Shown: positions 43,693 to 51,219 of the stretch, in pieces
How the letters are laid out: each line of letters opens with the position of its first letter
Numbering within the stretch: position 1 is the stretch's first letter
Assembly: GCF_003347515.1 (NCBI RefSeq)
Contig: NZ_QEII01000298.1
Span: 186,001 to 250,000 of the forward strand
Length of the DNA stretch: 64,000 nt
From: Rhodoferax ferrireducens
GTDB taxonomy: Bacteria > Pseudomonadota > Gammaproteobacteria > Burkholderiales > Burkholderiaceae_C
Direction: 5' to 3'
Program-made: the position numbers and the translations under genes
Notes under the pieces: model-generated
Seen by the model: the letters and a program-made list of their open reading frames with translations, nothing else
Databases searched by the model: none
Told to the model about the DNA's origin: nothing

Positions 43693-44181
43693 ATGACTGA
43701 TCTGGATGTGACTGCGGTTCTACGCAAGACCGAGGCTGGGGTGAATGCCATCAAGCTTAGAGACCGGGCCTTGACGCCCCAACTACGCATGCTGTTGATC
43801 ACGGTGAATGGGGTCAAGACGGTCGCCGAGTTGTCAGCGTCGATGCCCACCCCGGACGAAGCCCTGCAACTCCTGGGTGAGCTGTTGAGCGCCGGATTCG
43901 TACACGAACTGGCTCAGACCCAGCCGGCTTCAAGGACGGCACCCGTAGATGCAAAGACCAGCAGCGTGGCGTCCAATGAAGTGCTGAAAACCGCGATTCG
44001 ACGCGCCACCCGCCTGCTCGTAGACACACTGGGACCCGACGCCGAAAGCCTTTGCCTGCAGATTGAGCGTTGCACCAGCGCGACCCAGTTCAATACCAAG
44101 ATCAGCGAAATCGCCCGCATCGTCGGCGCTATACGATCCGAGAAAAAAGCCGCCGAGTTCTTGCTGGTCACGATTCCGTAG
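43693..44181 (+). CDS. Small cytoplasmic protein, paralogue of the 40867 gene
   Basis: A 162-residue protein of no family I recognise. It shares with the 40867 gene product the N-terminal pattern KTEAGVNAIKLRDRALTPQ, ITVNGVKTVAELSAS and LLSAGFVHEL, a low-complexity middle (about residues 75-95) and a helical C-terminus with LVDTLGPDAESLCLQIE. ATG at 43693 is preceded by AGGAG; the frame is open upstream but without a ribosome binding site. It is divergent from the MHS transporter. Confidence 0.75.
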   Translation: MTDLDVTAVLRKTEAGVNAIKLRDRALTPQLRMLLITVNGVKTVAELSASMPTPDEALQLLGELLSAGFVHELAQTQPASRTAPVDAKTSSVASNEVLKTAIRRATRLLVDTLGPDAESLCLQIERCTSATQFNTKISEIARIVGAIRSEKKAAEFLLVTIP

Positions 44182-44221
44182 GCGACACCGTCCTGGCGGG
44201 AACGACCCCCTAGGCCGGGCG

Positions 44222-44248
44222 CAAAAAAACCCCGCCGCGGCGGGGTTT
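44222..44248. terminator. Bidirectional terminator between convergent genes
   Basis: Arms AAACCCCGCC (44227-44236) and GGCGGGGTTT (44239-44248) with a 2-base loop. The minus-strand reading continues into a seven-T run, fitting the symporter gene that stops at 44274. The plus-strand reading continues TTTCTGTTT after the 43693 gene. Confidence 0.9.
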
Positions 44249-44273
44249 CTGTTTGCATGCAAGCAAGCGATGT

Positions 44274-46394
44274 TCAGTGGGCGGCACTGCCCGCACTGAC
44301 CTTGCCATCCAGGCTGGGGTAGCGCACATGCTCCACCAGCTCCTGAATATCCCGGCCCGGCGCCTTGGTCAGCAGCGACACAATAATGATCACGACAAAG
44401 CCCAGTGGCACACCAAACAGGCCCGCCGAAATGGGCGCGATGTCCCACCAGGTATTGGCCTTGATGATCTCAGGCGTGATGGCTGCACCGCTGTGCGTCA
44501 GCTTGTAGAGCCAGGGCTGCGTGGTCACCATGTAGTAGAACGTGATGCCCAGTCCGGCCAGCATGCCGAGCGAGGCACCCCATTTGTTGGCCCGCTTCCA
44601 GAAGATGCCCAGGGTCAGGGCCGGGAAGAAGGTCGCCGCCGCGAACGAGAACGCCGCCGACACCAGGAACAGAATGTCGGCCGGCTTCTGCGCCGCCACG
44701 TAGGCCGCGCACAGGGCCACCACCAGCAACAGCATCTTGGACACCATCACGCGGCGCGCGGTGGAGGCGTTCGGGTCCAGCACCTTGTAGTACAAGTCGT
44801 GCGACAAGGCGTTGGCGATCGTCAGCAACAAACCGTCCGCGGTGGACAGGGCCGCAGCCAGCCCCCCGGCGGCCACCATGCCCGATACGACGTAGGGCAA
44901 GCCACCAATTTCAGGCGTGGCCAGCACAATGATGTCGCCACCAATGGAGATTTCCGCCAGTTGCAGGATGCCATCCTTGTTGACGTCCACCACCGACAGC
45001 AAACTCGCATCGACCGTGCTCCAGCGCGCGATCCACTCGGGCAAGCTGGCAAAAGGCGTATTCACCAGCACGGTGTACACCTCAAACTTGGCCAACACGG
45101 CCAACGCCGGTGCGGTGAAGTAAAGCAGGAAGATGAAGAACAGCGACCAGCTCACCGACTCGCGCGCTTCCTTCACCGACGGCGTGGTGTAGTAGCGCAT
45201 CAGGATGTGCGGCAGGGCCGCCGTACCAATCATCAGGCAGAACACCAGCGCCATGAAGTTCTTGCGTGAAACATCCTGCGCAGCCTCATCTTTGCCCGGG
45301 AACGGTTGGGCATGGCGAATCGGCGGCGCAGACCGTGCCGCGCTCCCGACACGCGCAGCGGTGTAGGCCGCTTTGGCCGCGGTCTCGTCCTTGGGCAGCG
45401 CGGCCAGGGCCGCAGCGGCGGCATTGATGTCGGCCACCGGGCCGTTCGCCGCTTTCAGGTCGTCAAGCTTCTTCTGGGCGGCGGCCTTGTCGGCGGCCAT
45501 GGAAGCGGGAACATCCTTCAGCTTCTCGACCGCGGCGTCCGAGCGCGCCTTGAAGATGCCACGCACTTCCAGCTCTTTCGGGTCTTTCAGCAGCTGCTCT
45601 TCCTTGGCGGTGATTTTTTCCAGGGTGTAGCCATAAACCGCTTGCGGAATCGGCACTCCGGTGTGCTTGACCGACAGCCAGACCACCGGCAGCAGGTAGG
45701 CAATGATCAAAATCACATACTGCGCCACCTGGGTCCAGGTCACGGCACGCATGCCGCCGAGGAACGAACAGACCAGAATGCCGCCCAGACCGGCAAAAAT
45801 GCCGACCTCGAAAGCCAGTCCGGTCAAACGCGTGGTGATCAAGCCGACGCCATAGACCTGTGCCACCACGTAGGTGAACGAGCACAAAATGGCGCCACAG
45901 ACCCCAATGATGCGTGGCATGTGGCCCTCGAAGCGAGCCCCCAGAAAGTCGGGGATGGTGAACTGGCCAAACTTGCGCAGGTAGGGCGCCAGAAACAGCG
46001 CCACCAGGCAGTAACCACCGGTCCAGCCCAGAATGAAGGCCAGGCCGCCATAACCGGTAAGGTACAGCGTACCGGCCATGCCGATGAAGGAGGCGGCCGA
46101 CATCCAGTCGGCCCCGGTGGCCATGCCGTTGTACATGGCAGGCACGCGACGCCCGGCCACGTAGTATTCCGCCGCATCACTGGTTCGGCTCATGACCCCG
46201 ATGCCGGCATACAGCAGCACCGTGGCCGCCAGGAACAGGTAGCCAATCCAGTTCCGGGGCAGCCCCATTTGCTCCAGGAGGGCGACGACGATCACGAAGA
46301 GAATGAAGCCGCCGGTGTACCAGGTGTAGACCTTGTTCAGGCCCTTCTTGAAGTCGCTTTGCGATTGATTGGTGGATCCGAACATGCCCATCAT
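44274..46394 (-). CDS. Sodium:solute symporter, acetate/carboxylate type (VC_2705-like)
   Basis: An inner-membrane Na+-coupled symporter of the SSS family, related to ActP. The 706-residue protein has YYVAGRRVPAMYNGMATGADWMSAASFIGMAG in its first third, the segment diagnostic for the acetate group, with WTGGYCLVALFLAPYLRKFG and VTWTQVAQYVILIIAYLLPV further on. Members have about 550-590 residues; a hydrophilic Ala/Lys-rich insertion of about 130 residues follows the fifth or sixth helix (about residues 245-375). ATG at 46394 overlaps the stop of the small DUF4212 subunit (ATGA). It is probably a two-part transporter for acetate or another short-chain carboxylate. Confidence 0.9.
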   Translation of the reverse strand: MMGMFGSTNQSQSDFKKGLNKVYTWYTGGFILFVIVVALLEQMGLPRNWIGYLFLAATVLLYAGIGVMSRTSDAAEYYVAGRRVPAMYNGMATGADWMSAASFIGMAGTLYLTGYGGLAFILGWTGGYCLVALFLAPYLRKFGQFTIPDFLGARFEGHMPRIIGVCGAILCSFTYVVAQVYGVGLITTRLTGLAFEVGIFAGLGGILVCSFLGGMRAVTWTQVAQYVILIIAYLLPVVWLSVKHTGVPIPQAVYGYTLEKITAKEEQLLKDPKELEVRGIFKARSDAAVEKLKDVPASMAADKAAAQKKLDDLKAANGPVADINAAAAALAALPKDETAAKAAYTAARVGSAARSAPPIRHAQPFPGKDEAAQDVSRKNFMALVFCLMIGTAALPHILMRYYTTPSVKEARESVSWSLFFIFLLYFTAPALAVLAKFEVYTVLVNTPFASLPEWIARWSTVDASLLSVVDVNKDGILQLAEISIGGDIIVLATPEIGGLPYVVSGMVAAGGLAAALSTADGLLLTIANALSHDLYYKVLDPNASTARRVMVSKMLLLVVALCAAYVAAQKPADILFLVSAAFSFAAATFFPALTLGIFWKRANKWGASLGMLAGLGITFYYMVTTQPWLYKLTHSGAAITPEIIKANTWWDIAPISAGLFGVPLGFVVIIIVSLLTKAPGRDIQELVEHVRYPSLDGKVSAGSAAH

Positions 46395-46651
46395 GCTTCT
46401 CCTTCGGCGACGCCGTATTCGTTGTCGAGCTTGTTCATGTAGTGGGCGTAATACCAGATGATCAGGCAATACACCACCAGCGCCCCTTGCGCCGCCACCC
46501 AGAACGAGAACGGCCAGCCGAAAAAGATGAACGTCATCTCACGGGCAAAAAATACCAGAATGAATGTGACAAAGAACCAGATGCCCAGTAGAAGGGCCGT
46601 GATTTGAAGATTTTTGCGCCAGTACTCCTGGTGCCTAGCCGAAAGTTGCAT
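46391..46651 (-). CDS. DUF4212 small subunit of the sodium:solute symporter
   Basis: An 86-residue protein with two membrane helices (ALLLGIWFFVTFILVFFA, about residues 18-35, and FSFWVAAQGALVVYCLIIWY, about 48-67) and a C-terminal ANxLDNEYGV-type ending (MNKLDNEYGVAEGEA). DUF4212/TIGR03647 proteins are the small partner of VC_2705-like symporters. The four-base overlap with the symporter gene supports translational coupling. Confidence 0.92.
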   Translation of the reverse strand: MQLSARHQEYWRKNLQITALLLGIWFFVTFILVFFAREMTFIFFGWPFSFWVAAQGALVVYCLIIWYYAHYMNKLDNEYGVAEGEA

Positions 46652-46695
46652 AGCTTGCTCCTCTTATCGTTAATTAAAAAACCACCCGACAAAAC

Positions 46696-47316
46696 TCAAA
46701 TCAAGCTTCCGGCCGCCAACCCGGTCTCGCGCTCCAGCTGGGCCGCCACCTTGGGTTCGAACCCTTTCAGGTGGCGAATCACCGCGCGCGCTTCCTCAGG
46801 CTGCTTCAAATCCACATGCACCCGCGCCAGCTGATACCAGCCAAACGGGCTCATGGGCTGCAATTTGGTGTTGTGCTTGAGCGCCTGCACAGCCTCATCC
46901 AGCCGCCCCTGGCGCACCAGCACCAGCCCCAGGCCGTACCAGGCCCGGTCCATCTTGTCCTCGATGCGAATGGCCGCGCTAAACTCGCGCTCCGCCTCTT
47001 CGAGCCGCCCCAGCTCTTCACACACGAAGGCCACGTTGAAGTGGGCATTCGAGGTGTCAGGCACCAGCGCCAGCACCCTTTCGAAATAGGTCAAGGCCAG
47101 CACATGTCGGCCACCTTGCATGGCCTCATAGCCCAGGCTGTTCAGGGCCAGCAAATCGTCAGGCGAGCGCGCCAGGACCGCATGGAAAACCTCGGTGGCA
47201 TGGCCGCGCAGCCCCAGGAACAGCCAGACCTTGGCCTTCCAGTGCAAGGCAAAACGATCAAGACGGCTCAGGCCGGGCGCGCTGGCACGGCTGGTGCGAG
47301 GAATATTCACTGGCAT
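46696..47316 (-). CDS. Tetratricopeptide-repeat protein
   Basis: A 206-residue protein with TPR-like helical repeats across residues 35-185, for example HATEVFHAVLARSPDDLLAL, NSLGYEAMQGGRHVLALTYF and AWYGLGLVLVRQGRLDEAVQ. There is no signal peptide. ATG at 47316 has GGGAG 8 bases upstream and was chosen over an in-frame GTG at 47340. The start overlaps the end of the upstream membrane-protein gene by 10 bases. It is a likely protein-interaction scaffold in the symporter operon, but its partner is unknown. Confidence 0.8.
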   Translation of the reverse strand: MPVNIPRTSRASAPGLSRLDRFALHWKAKVWLFLGLRGHATEVFHAVLARSPDDLLALNSLGYEAMQGGRHVLALTYFERVLALVPDTSNAHFNVAFVCEELGRLEEAEREFSAAIRIEDKMDRAWYGLGLVLVRQGRLDEAVQALKHNTKLQPMSPFGWYQLARVHVDLKQPEEARAVIRHLKGFEPKVAAQLERETGLAAGSLI

Positions 47317-47603
47317 GCTGCCGCTCCCAATTGAAGACACAAATCAATCTTTGCTTTCACTACCAGCACCCAGGCCACGATGAGCCAGCTCGCGGCGGCC
47401 AAAGGAATGTGCCGATCCAGAATCAGCTTCGGGCTGATGCGACGCGTTACCCACAGTGCCGGCTTGGCCGCCACGTCCAGCAATTGCCAGAACACATTGG
47501 TTTGACGCTTGGCCCCCGCCAGTAATCCCAGGATGAAACGCCCGGCGATGAACATCAACGAGAGCTCAATCAGGCTTTTTGCGATAACGATGGCTAGCAA
47601 CAT
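47307..47603 (-). CDS. Small membrane protein of unknown function
   Basis: A 98-residue protein with an N-terminal membrane segment (LIELSLMFIAGRFILGLLAG, about residues 11-30) and a second near the C-terminus (IPLAAASWLIVAWVLVV, about 66-82). Between them is a basic amphipathic stretch (LWVTRRISPKLILDRH). No family was recognised. It is the first gene of the leftward operon that ends with the symporter, and is divergent from the histidine-kinase operon. Confidence 0.65.
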   Translation of the reverse strand: MLLAIVIAKSLIELSLMFIAGRFILGLLAGAKRQTNVFWQLLDVAAKPALWVTRRISPKLILDRHIPLAAASWLIVAWVLVVKAKIDLCLQLGAAACQ

Positions 47604-47699
47604 GAAACTTATTACTTTCTTACAAGGTCTGGCCTCAGACGCAATGTCAGCCGCTCCGCTGACCTGATTCTGACGGCCAACTGAACCGAAACTTACGAA

Positions 47700-47777
47700 C
47701 TAGGTACTAACCATAGCCACATGTTTCACGATGTAACAAATTGACCTTTGCACGCGCCTACCTAGGGAATGTCCTAG
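47700..47777. promoter_or_regulatory. Divergent control region with three CTAG boxes
   Basis: The 221-base spacer between the two divergent operons holds CTAGG at 47700-47704, CCTAG at 47761-47765 and CCTAG at 47773-47777. CTAG is normally scarce in proteobacterial DNA, so three within 78 bases suggest an operator. A TTGACC at 47740-47745 could be a -35 box for the rightward operon. Confidence 0.35.
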
Positions 47778-47824
47778 TCCGGCCAAGGCCTACAATTTGC
47801 CAATATTTTGGGGAGACACGGACC

Positions 47825-48022
47825 ATGCATCACTCCGCCATCACGGGTCAGCGTCTGGTTGCCATCGTGTTGCTGGGCTGCGTGCTGTTCAACTACCCGG
47901 TGCTCTCCCTCTTCAGCAAGCCGGGTGCCTTGTTCGGAATTCCGCTGCTGTACTTGTATATCTTCGTGGTGTGGGCCTCGCTGATTGCGCTGACTGCTTA
48001 TGTGATCGAGCGGCTGGACTGA
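47825..48022 (+). CDS. Small membrane protein coupled to the sensor kinase
   Basis: A 65-residue protein with two membrane helices (LVAIVLLGCVLFNYPVLSLF, about residues 11-30, and PLLYLYIFVVWASLIALTAY, about 40-59). ATG at 47825 has GGGGAG 9 bases upstream. Its stop overlaps the start of the SSS-histidine kinase (TGATG). Its size and layout mirror the small DUF4212/DUF485 subunits of sodium:solute symporters. It is therefore probably the equivalent small subunit for the symporter domain of the sensor, which is inference. Confidence 0.8.
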   Translation: MHHSAITGQRLVAIVLLGCVLFNYPVLSLFSKPGALFGIPLLYLYIFVVWASLIALTAYVIERLD

Positions 48023-50808
48023 TGCTGCAAGGCTGGGTCATCATCAGCGTGTCGTTTGCCTACCTGGGCTTGCTGTTTGGCATTGCCTATTACGGCGACA
48101 AGCGCGCCGATGCCGGACGCTCCATCATCGCCAACCCGGCCATTTACGCCTTGTCGCTGGCGGTTTACTGCACCACCTGGACCTTCTATGGCAGTGTCGG
48201 GCGCGCCGCATCGGCGGGCATTGGTTTTCTGCCCATCTACCTGGGCCCCACGCTGGTGGCGGGGCTGTGGTGGTTTGTGATGCTCAAGATCATTCGCATC
48301 AGCAAGGCCCACCGCATCACCTCGATCGCCGACTTCGTGGCCTCGCGCTACGGCAAAAGCCAGTTGCTGGGCGGCTTGGTGACGGTGATTGCGGTGGTCG
48401 GGGTGGTGCCCTATATCTCGCTGCAACTCAAGGCGGTTTCCAACAGCTTCACGATACTGACCCACTACCCCGACATCGTCATGCCCGCCAAGGCCGCGAC
48501 ACAAGCCCTGTGGCAGGACAGCGCGCTGTACATCGCCATGACGCTGGCCGCGTTCACGGTGTTGTTTGGCACCCGCCATCTGGACGCCACCGAGCGCCAT
48601 GAAGGCATGGTGGCGGCGATTGCATTCGAGTCGGTGATCAAGTTGCTGGCTTTCCTGGCGGTCGGCCTGTTTGTCACCTTTGGCCTGTTCAACGGCATGG
48701 GCGATATCTTTGCGCGCGCCGAGTTGGTGCCCAAACTCAAGGCGCTGATGACGGTCGCCGATTCTGGCAGCAGCTATGGCAGCTGGTGGTCGCTCACCCT
48801 TCTCTCCATGCTCTCGGTCATGCTGCTGCCCCGGCAATTCCAGATCGCGGTCGTGGAAAACGTCAATGAGCAGCACTTGCGCAAAGCGGTCTGGCTGTTC
48901 CCGCTGTACCTGTTGCTGATCAACATCTTCGTGCTGCCAATTGCCCTGGGCGGCATGCTGCATTTCTCCACGGGCCTGGTGGACGCGGATACTTTTGTGC
49001 TGACCTTGCCGATGTCCGAGCGGCACGAAGCACTGACCCTGTTGGTGTTCATCGGTGGTTTGTCGGCGGCCACCGGCATGGTCATTGTGGAGACCATTGC
49101 GCTGTCCACCATGATCTGCAACGACCTGGTGATGCCACTGGCCCTGCGCATGAAGGCCTTGCGCCTGAACGAGCGACACGACCTGTCCGGCTTGCTGCTG
49201 GGCATACGCCGATGGGCCATCGTGGCCATCCTGATGCTGGGCTACATCTACTTCCGGGCCGCGGGCGAGGCCTATGCGCTGGTCGGTATCGGCCTGATCT
49301 CGTTCGCGGCGGTGGCCCAGTTTGCGCCCGCCATTTTTGGCGGCATTTACTGGAAGGGCGGCACCCGCAACGGCGCCATCGCGGGGCTGCTGGGCGGCTT
49401 CGCGGTGTGGGGCTACACGCTGTTGCTGCCCTCGTTCGCCAAGTCGGGCTGGCTGTCGTCAGAGTTTCTGCGCGAGGGTCTGTTCGGGCTGACACTGCTG
49501 CGCCCGCAACAACTGTTTGGTCTGACCGGGATGGACGAGATCTCACACAGCCTGTTCTGGAGCTTGCTGGCCAACCTGGGGTTCTACCTGGGCGTGTCGC
49601 TCACCAGTCGGCCCAGCGTCCAGGAAACGCGGCAAGCCACCGCCTTTGTGGATGTCTTTCGCCATACCGTCGGCACGGCAGGGGGTTCGCGCCTGTGGCG
49701 CGGCAGTGCCCAGGTGCAAGACCTGCTGCCGCTGATTGGCCGCTTCCTCGGGCCGGTGCGGGCGCAGGAGGCTTTCCTGGGTTTTGCCCGGGGCCGCGGC
49801 CTCGCGTCCATCGAGGAATTGAAAGCCGATGCGGAGCTGGTGCACTACGCCGAGACGCTGCTGGCCGGCGCCATTGGCGGCGCCTCCGCGCGGGCCATGG
49901 TGGCCTCGGTGGTGCAAGAGGAGCCGCTGAGCATTGACGAGGTGATGAGCATCCTGGACGAGGCCTCCCAGGTGCGCGCCTACTCCCGTGAACTCGAACT
50001 CAAGTCGCAGGAACTGGAAGCCGCCACCGCCGAACTGCGGGCCGCCAATGAGCGTCTGAAGGAACTCGACCGCCTGAAGGATGACTTCATGTCCACCGTG
50101 ACCCATGAACTGCGCACGCCACTCACCTCGATTCGTGCCTTCTCGGAAATCCTGCTGGAAGATCCGAAGACCGGATTGGCCGAGCGCAAGAAGTTCCTGG
50201 GCATCATCGTCAAGGAAACCGAGCGCCTCACCCGCCTGATCAACCAGGTGCTGGACATGGCCAAGATCGAATCAGGCAACGCCGAATGGCACACCGCCGA
50301 GCTGGATTTGCGCGCAGTGATCGAGGAGTCGGTGGCGGCCACGTCCTCGCTGTTCAACGACCGGCATGTGACGCTGACCCAGGACCTGGCGGCCGGCACG
50401 CCCTTGATCCTGGCCGACCGGGACCGCCTGATTCAGGTGATGCTCAACCTGTTGTCCAACGCGGTCAAATTCTGCGATCCGGCCCGAGGCCTGGTGCATG
50501 TGAGCTTGCGGCAGGAACGCGAGGGCCTGCGCGTGGATGTGCGCGACAACGGCAGCGGCATCAGCGCGGCCGATCAAAAGATCATCTTCGAGCGCTTTCG
50601 CCAGGTCGGCAACACCATGACCGACAAGCCCCAGGGCACCGGCCTGGGACTGCCCATCAGCCGGCACATCGTCGAACGTTTTGGCGGGCGGCTGTGGGTG
50701 CAAAGCGAGCCCGGCCACGGGGCCACGTTCTCGTTTACACTGCCTTTTAACCAGGGCACCAGCGCCCCGGCCGCAGCGCCTCACCCGCCAGATAGGACCA
50801 GCCCATGA
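48022..50808 (+). CDS. Sensor histidine kinase with sodium:solute symporter domain (CrbS/MxtR-like)
   Basis: A membrane sensor that joins a transporter-like input to a kinase. The 928-residue protein has an SSS/PutP-like region of about 13 helices (residues 1-500, with ADAGRSIIANPAIYALSLAV and YCTTWTFYGSVGRAASAGI). A linker and coiled coil (about 630-685) follow, then a HisKA domain with the phospho-acceptor in VTHELRTPLTSIRAF (about 692-706), and a HATPase with LLSNAVKFCD, VRDNGSGIS and GTGLGLPISRHIVERFGG. CbrA- and CrbS/MxtR-type kinases of this design control carbon use, the latter acetate metabolism. It overlaps the response regulator by ATGA. Confidence 0.92.
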   Translation: MLQGWVIISVSFAYLGLLFGIAYYGDKRADAGRSIIANPAIYALSLAVYCTTWTFYGSVGRAASAGIGFLPIYLGPTLVAGLWWFVMLKIIRISKAHRITSIADFVASRYGKSQLLGGLVTVIAVVGVVPYISLQLKAVSNSFTILTHYPDIVMPAKAATQALWQDSALYIAMTLAAFTVLFGTRHLDATERHEGMVAAIAFESVIKLLAFLAVGLFVTFGLFNGMGDIFARAELVPKLKALMTVADSGSSYGSWWSLTLLSMLSVMLLPRQFQIAVVENVNEQHLRKAVWLFPLYLLLINIFVLPIALGGMLHFSTGLVDADTFVLTLPMSERHEALTLLVFIGGLSAATGMVIVETIALSTMICNDLVMPLALRMKALRLNERHDLSGLLLGIRRWAIVAILMLGYIYFRAAGEAYALVGIGLISFAAVAQFAPAIFGGIYWKGGTRNGAIAGLLGGFAVWGYTLLLPSFAKSGWLSSEFLREGLFGLTLLRPQQLFGLTGMDEISHSLFWSLLANLGFYLGVSLTSRPSVQETRQATAFVDVFRHTVGTAGGSRLWRGSAQVQDLLPLIGRFLGPVRAQEAFLGFARGRGLASIEELKADAELVHYAETLLAGAIGGASARAMVASVVQEEPLSIDEVMSILDEASQVRAYSRELELKSQELEAATAELRAANERLKELDRLKDDFMSTVTHELRTPLTSIRAFSEILLEDPKTGLAERKKFLGIIVKETERLTRLINQVLDMAKIESGNAEWHTAELDLRAVIEESVAATSSLFNDRHVTLTQDLAAGTPLILADRDRLIQVMLNLLSNAVKFCDPARGLVHVSLRQEREGLRVDVRDNGSGISAADQKIIFERFRQVGNTMTDKPQGTGLGLPISRHIVERFGGRLWVQSEPGHGATFSFTLPFNQGTSAPAAAPHPPDRTSP

Positions 50809-51182
50809 GCAAACGCATCCTGATTGCGGACGATGAACCGAACATCGTGATCTCGCTCGAGTTTCTGATGAAACGCGAAGGCTTCGATGTGCAGGTGGCG
50901 ATGGATGGCGAGGCCGCCTTGCGGGCCATCGCCACGCAACTGCCGGACCTGATCCTGTTGGACATCATGCTGCCGAAGAAGGACGGGTTTGAGGTTTGCC
51001 AGCAAATCCGCGCCAACCCGGCGTGGCAGCAGCTCAAGGTCGTGATGCTCACGGCCAAGGGGCGCGACACCGAGGTCAGCAAGGGGCTCGCACTGGGTGC
51101 CGATGCATACATGACCAAGCCCTTTTCCACCCGCGACCTGGTGGCCCAGGTCCGCCAACTGCTCGGCCTCACCGCGCCATAG
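50805..51182 (+). CDS. Single-domain response regulator
   Basis: A 125-residue CheY-like receiver with no output domain. It has the acidic pair DDEPN (about residues 9-13), the phospho-acceptor Asp in LILLDIMLPKKDGFE (about 53), VVMLTAKG (Thr) and the Lys in MTKPFSTRDL (about 105). It is translationally coupled to the SSS-histidine kinase. CrbR/ErdR partners of related kinases carry a LuxR-type output. Here the output is missing, so the signal must go to a partner protein, perhaps the neighbouring exonuclease fusion. Confidence 0.92.
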   Translation: MSKRILIADDEPNIVISLEFLMKREGFDVQVAMDGEAALRAIATQLPDLILLDIMLPKKDGFEVCQQIRANPAWQQLKVVMLTAKGRDTEVSKGLALGADAYMTKPFSTRDLVAQVRQLLGLTAP

Positions 51183-51219
51183 CGGCGCGCTGGACGCCCC
51201 CGCGCCTCAATCGATTGCC

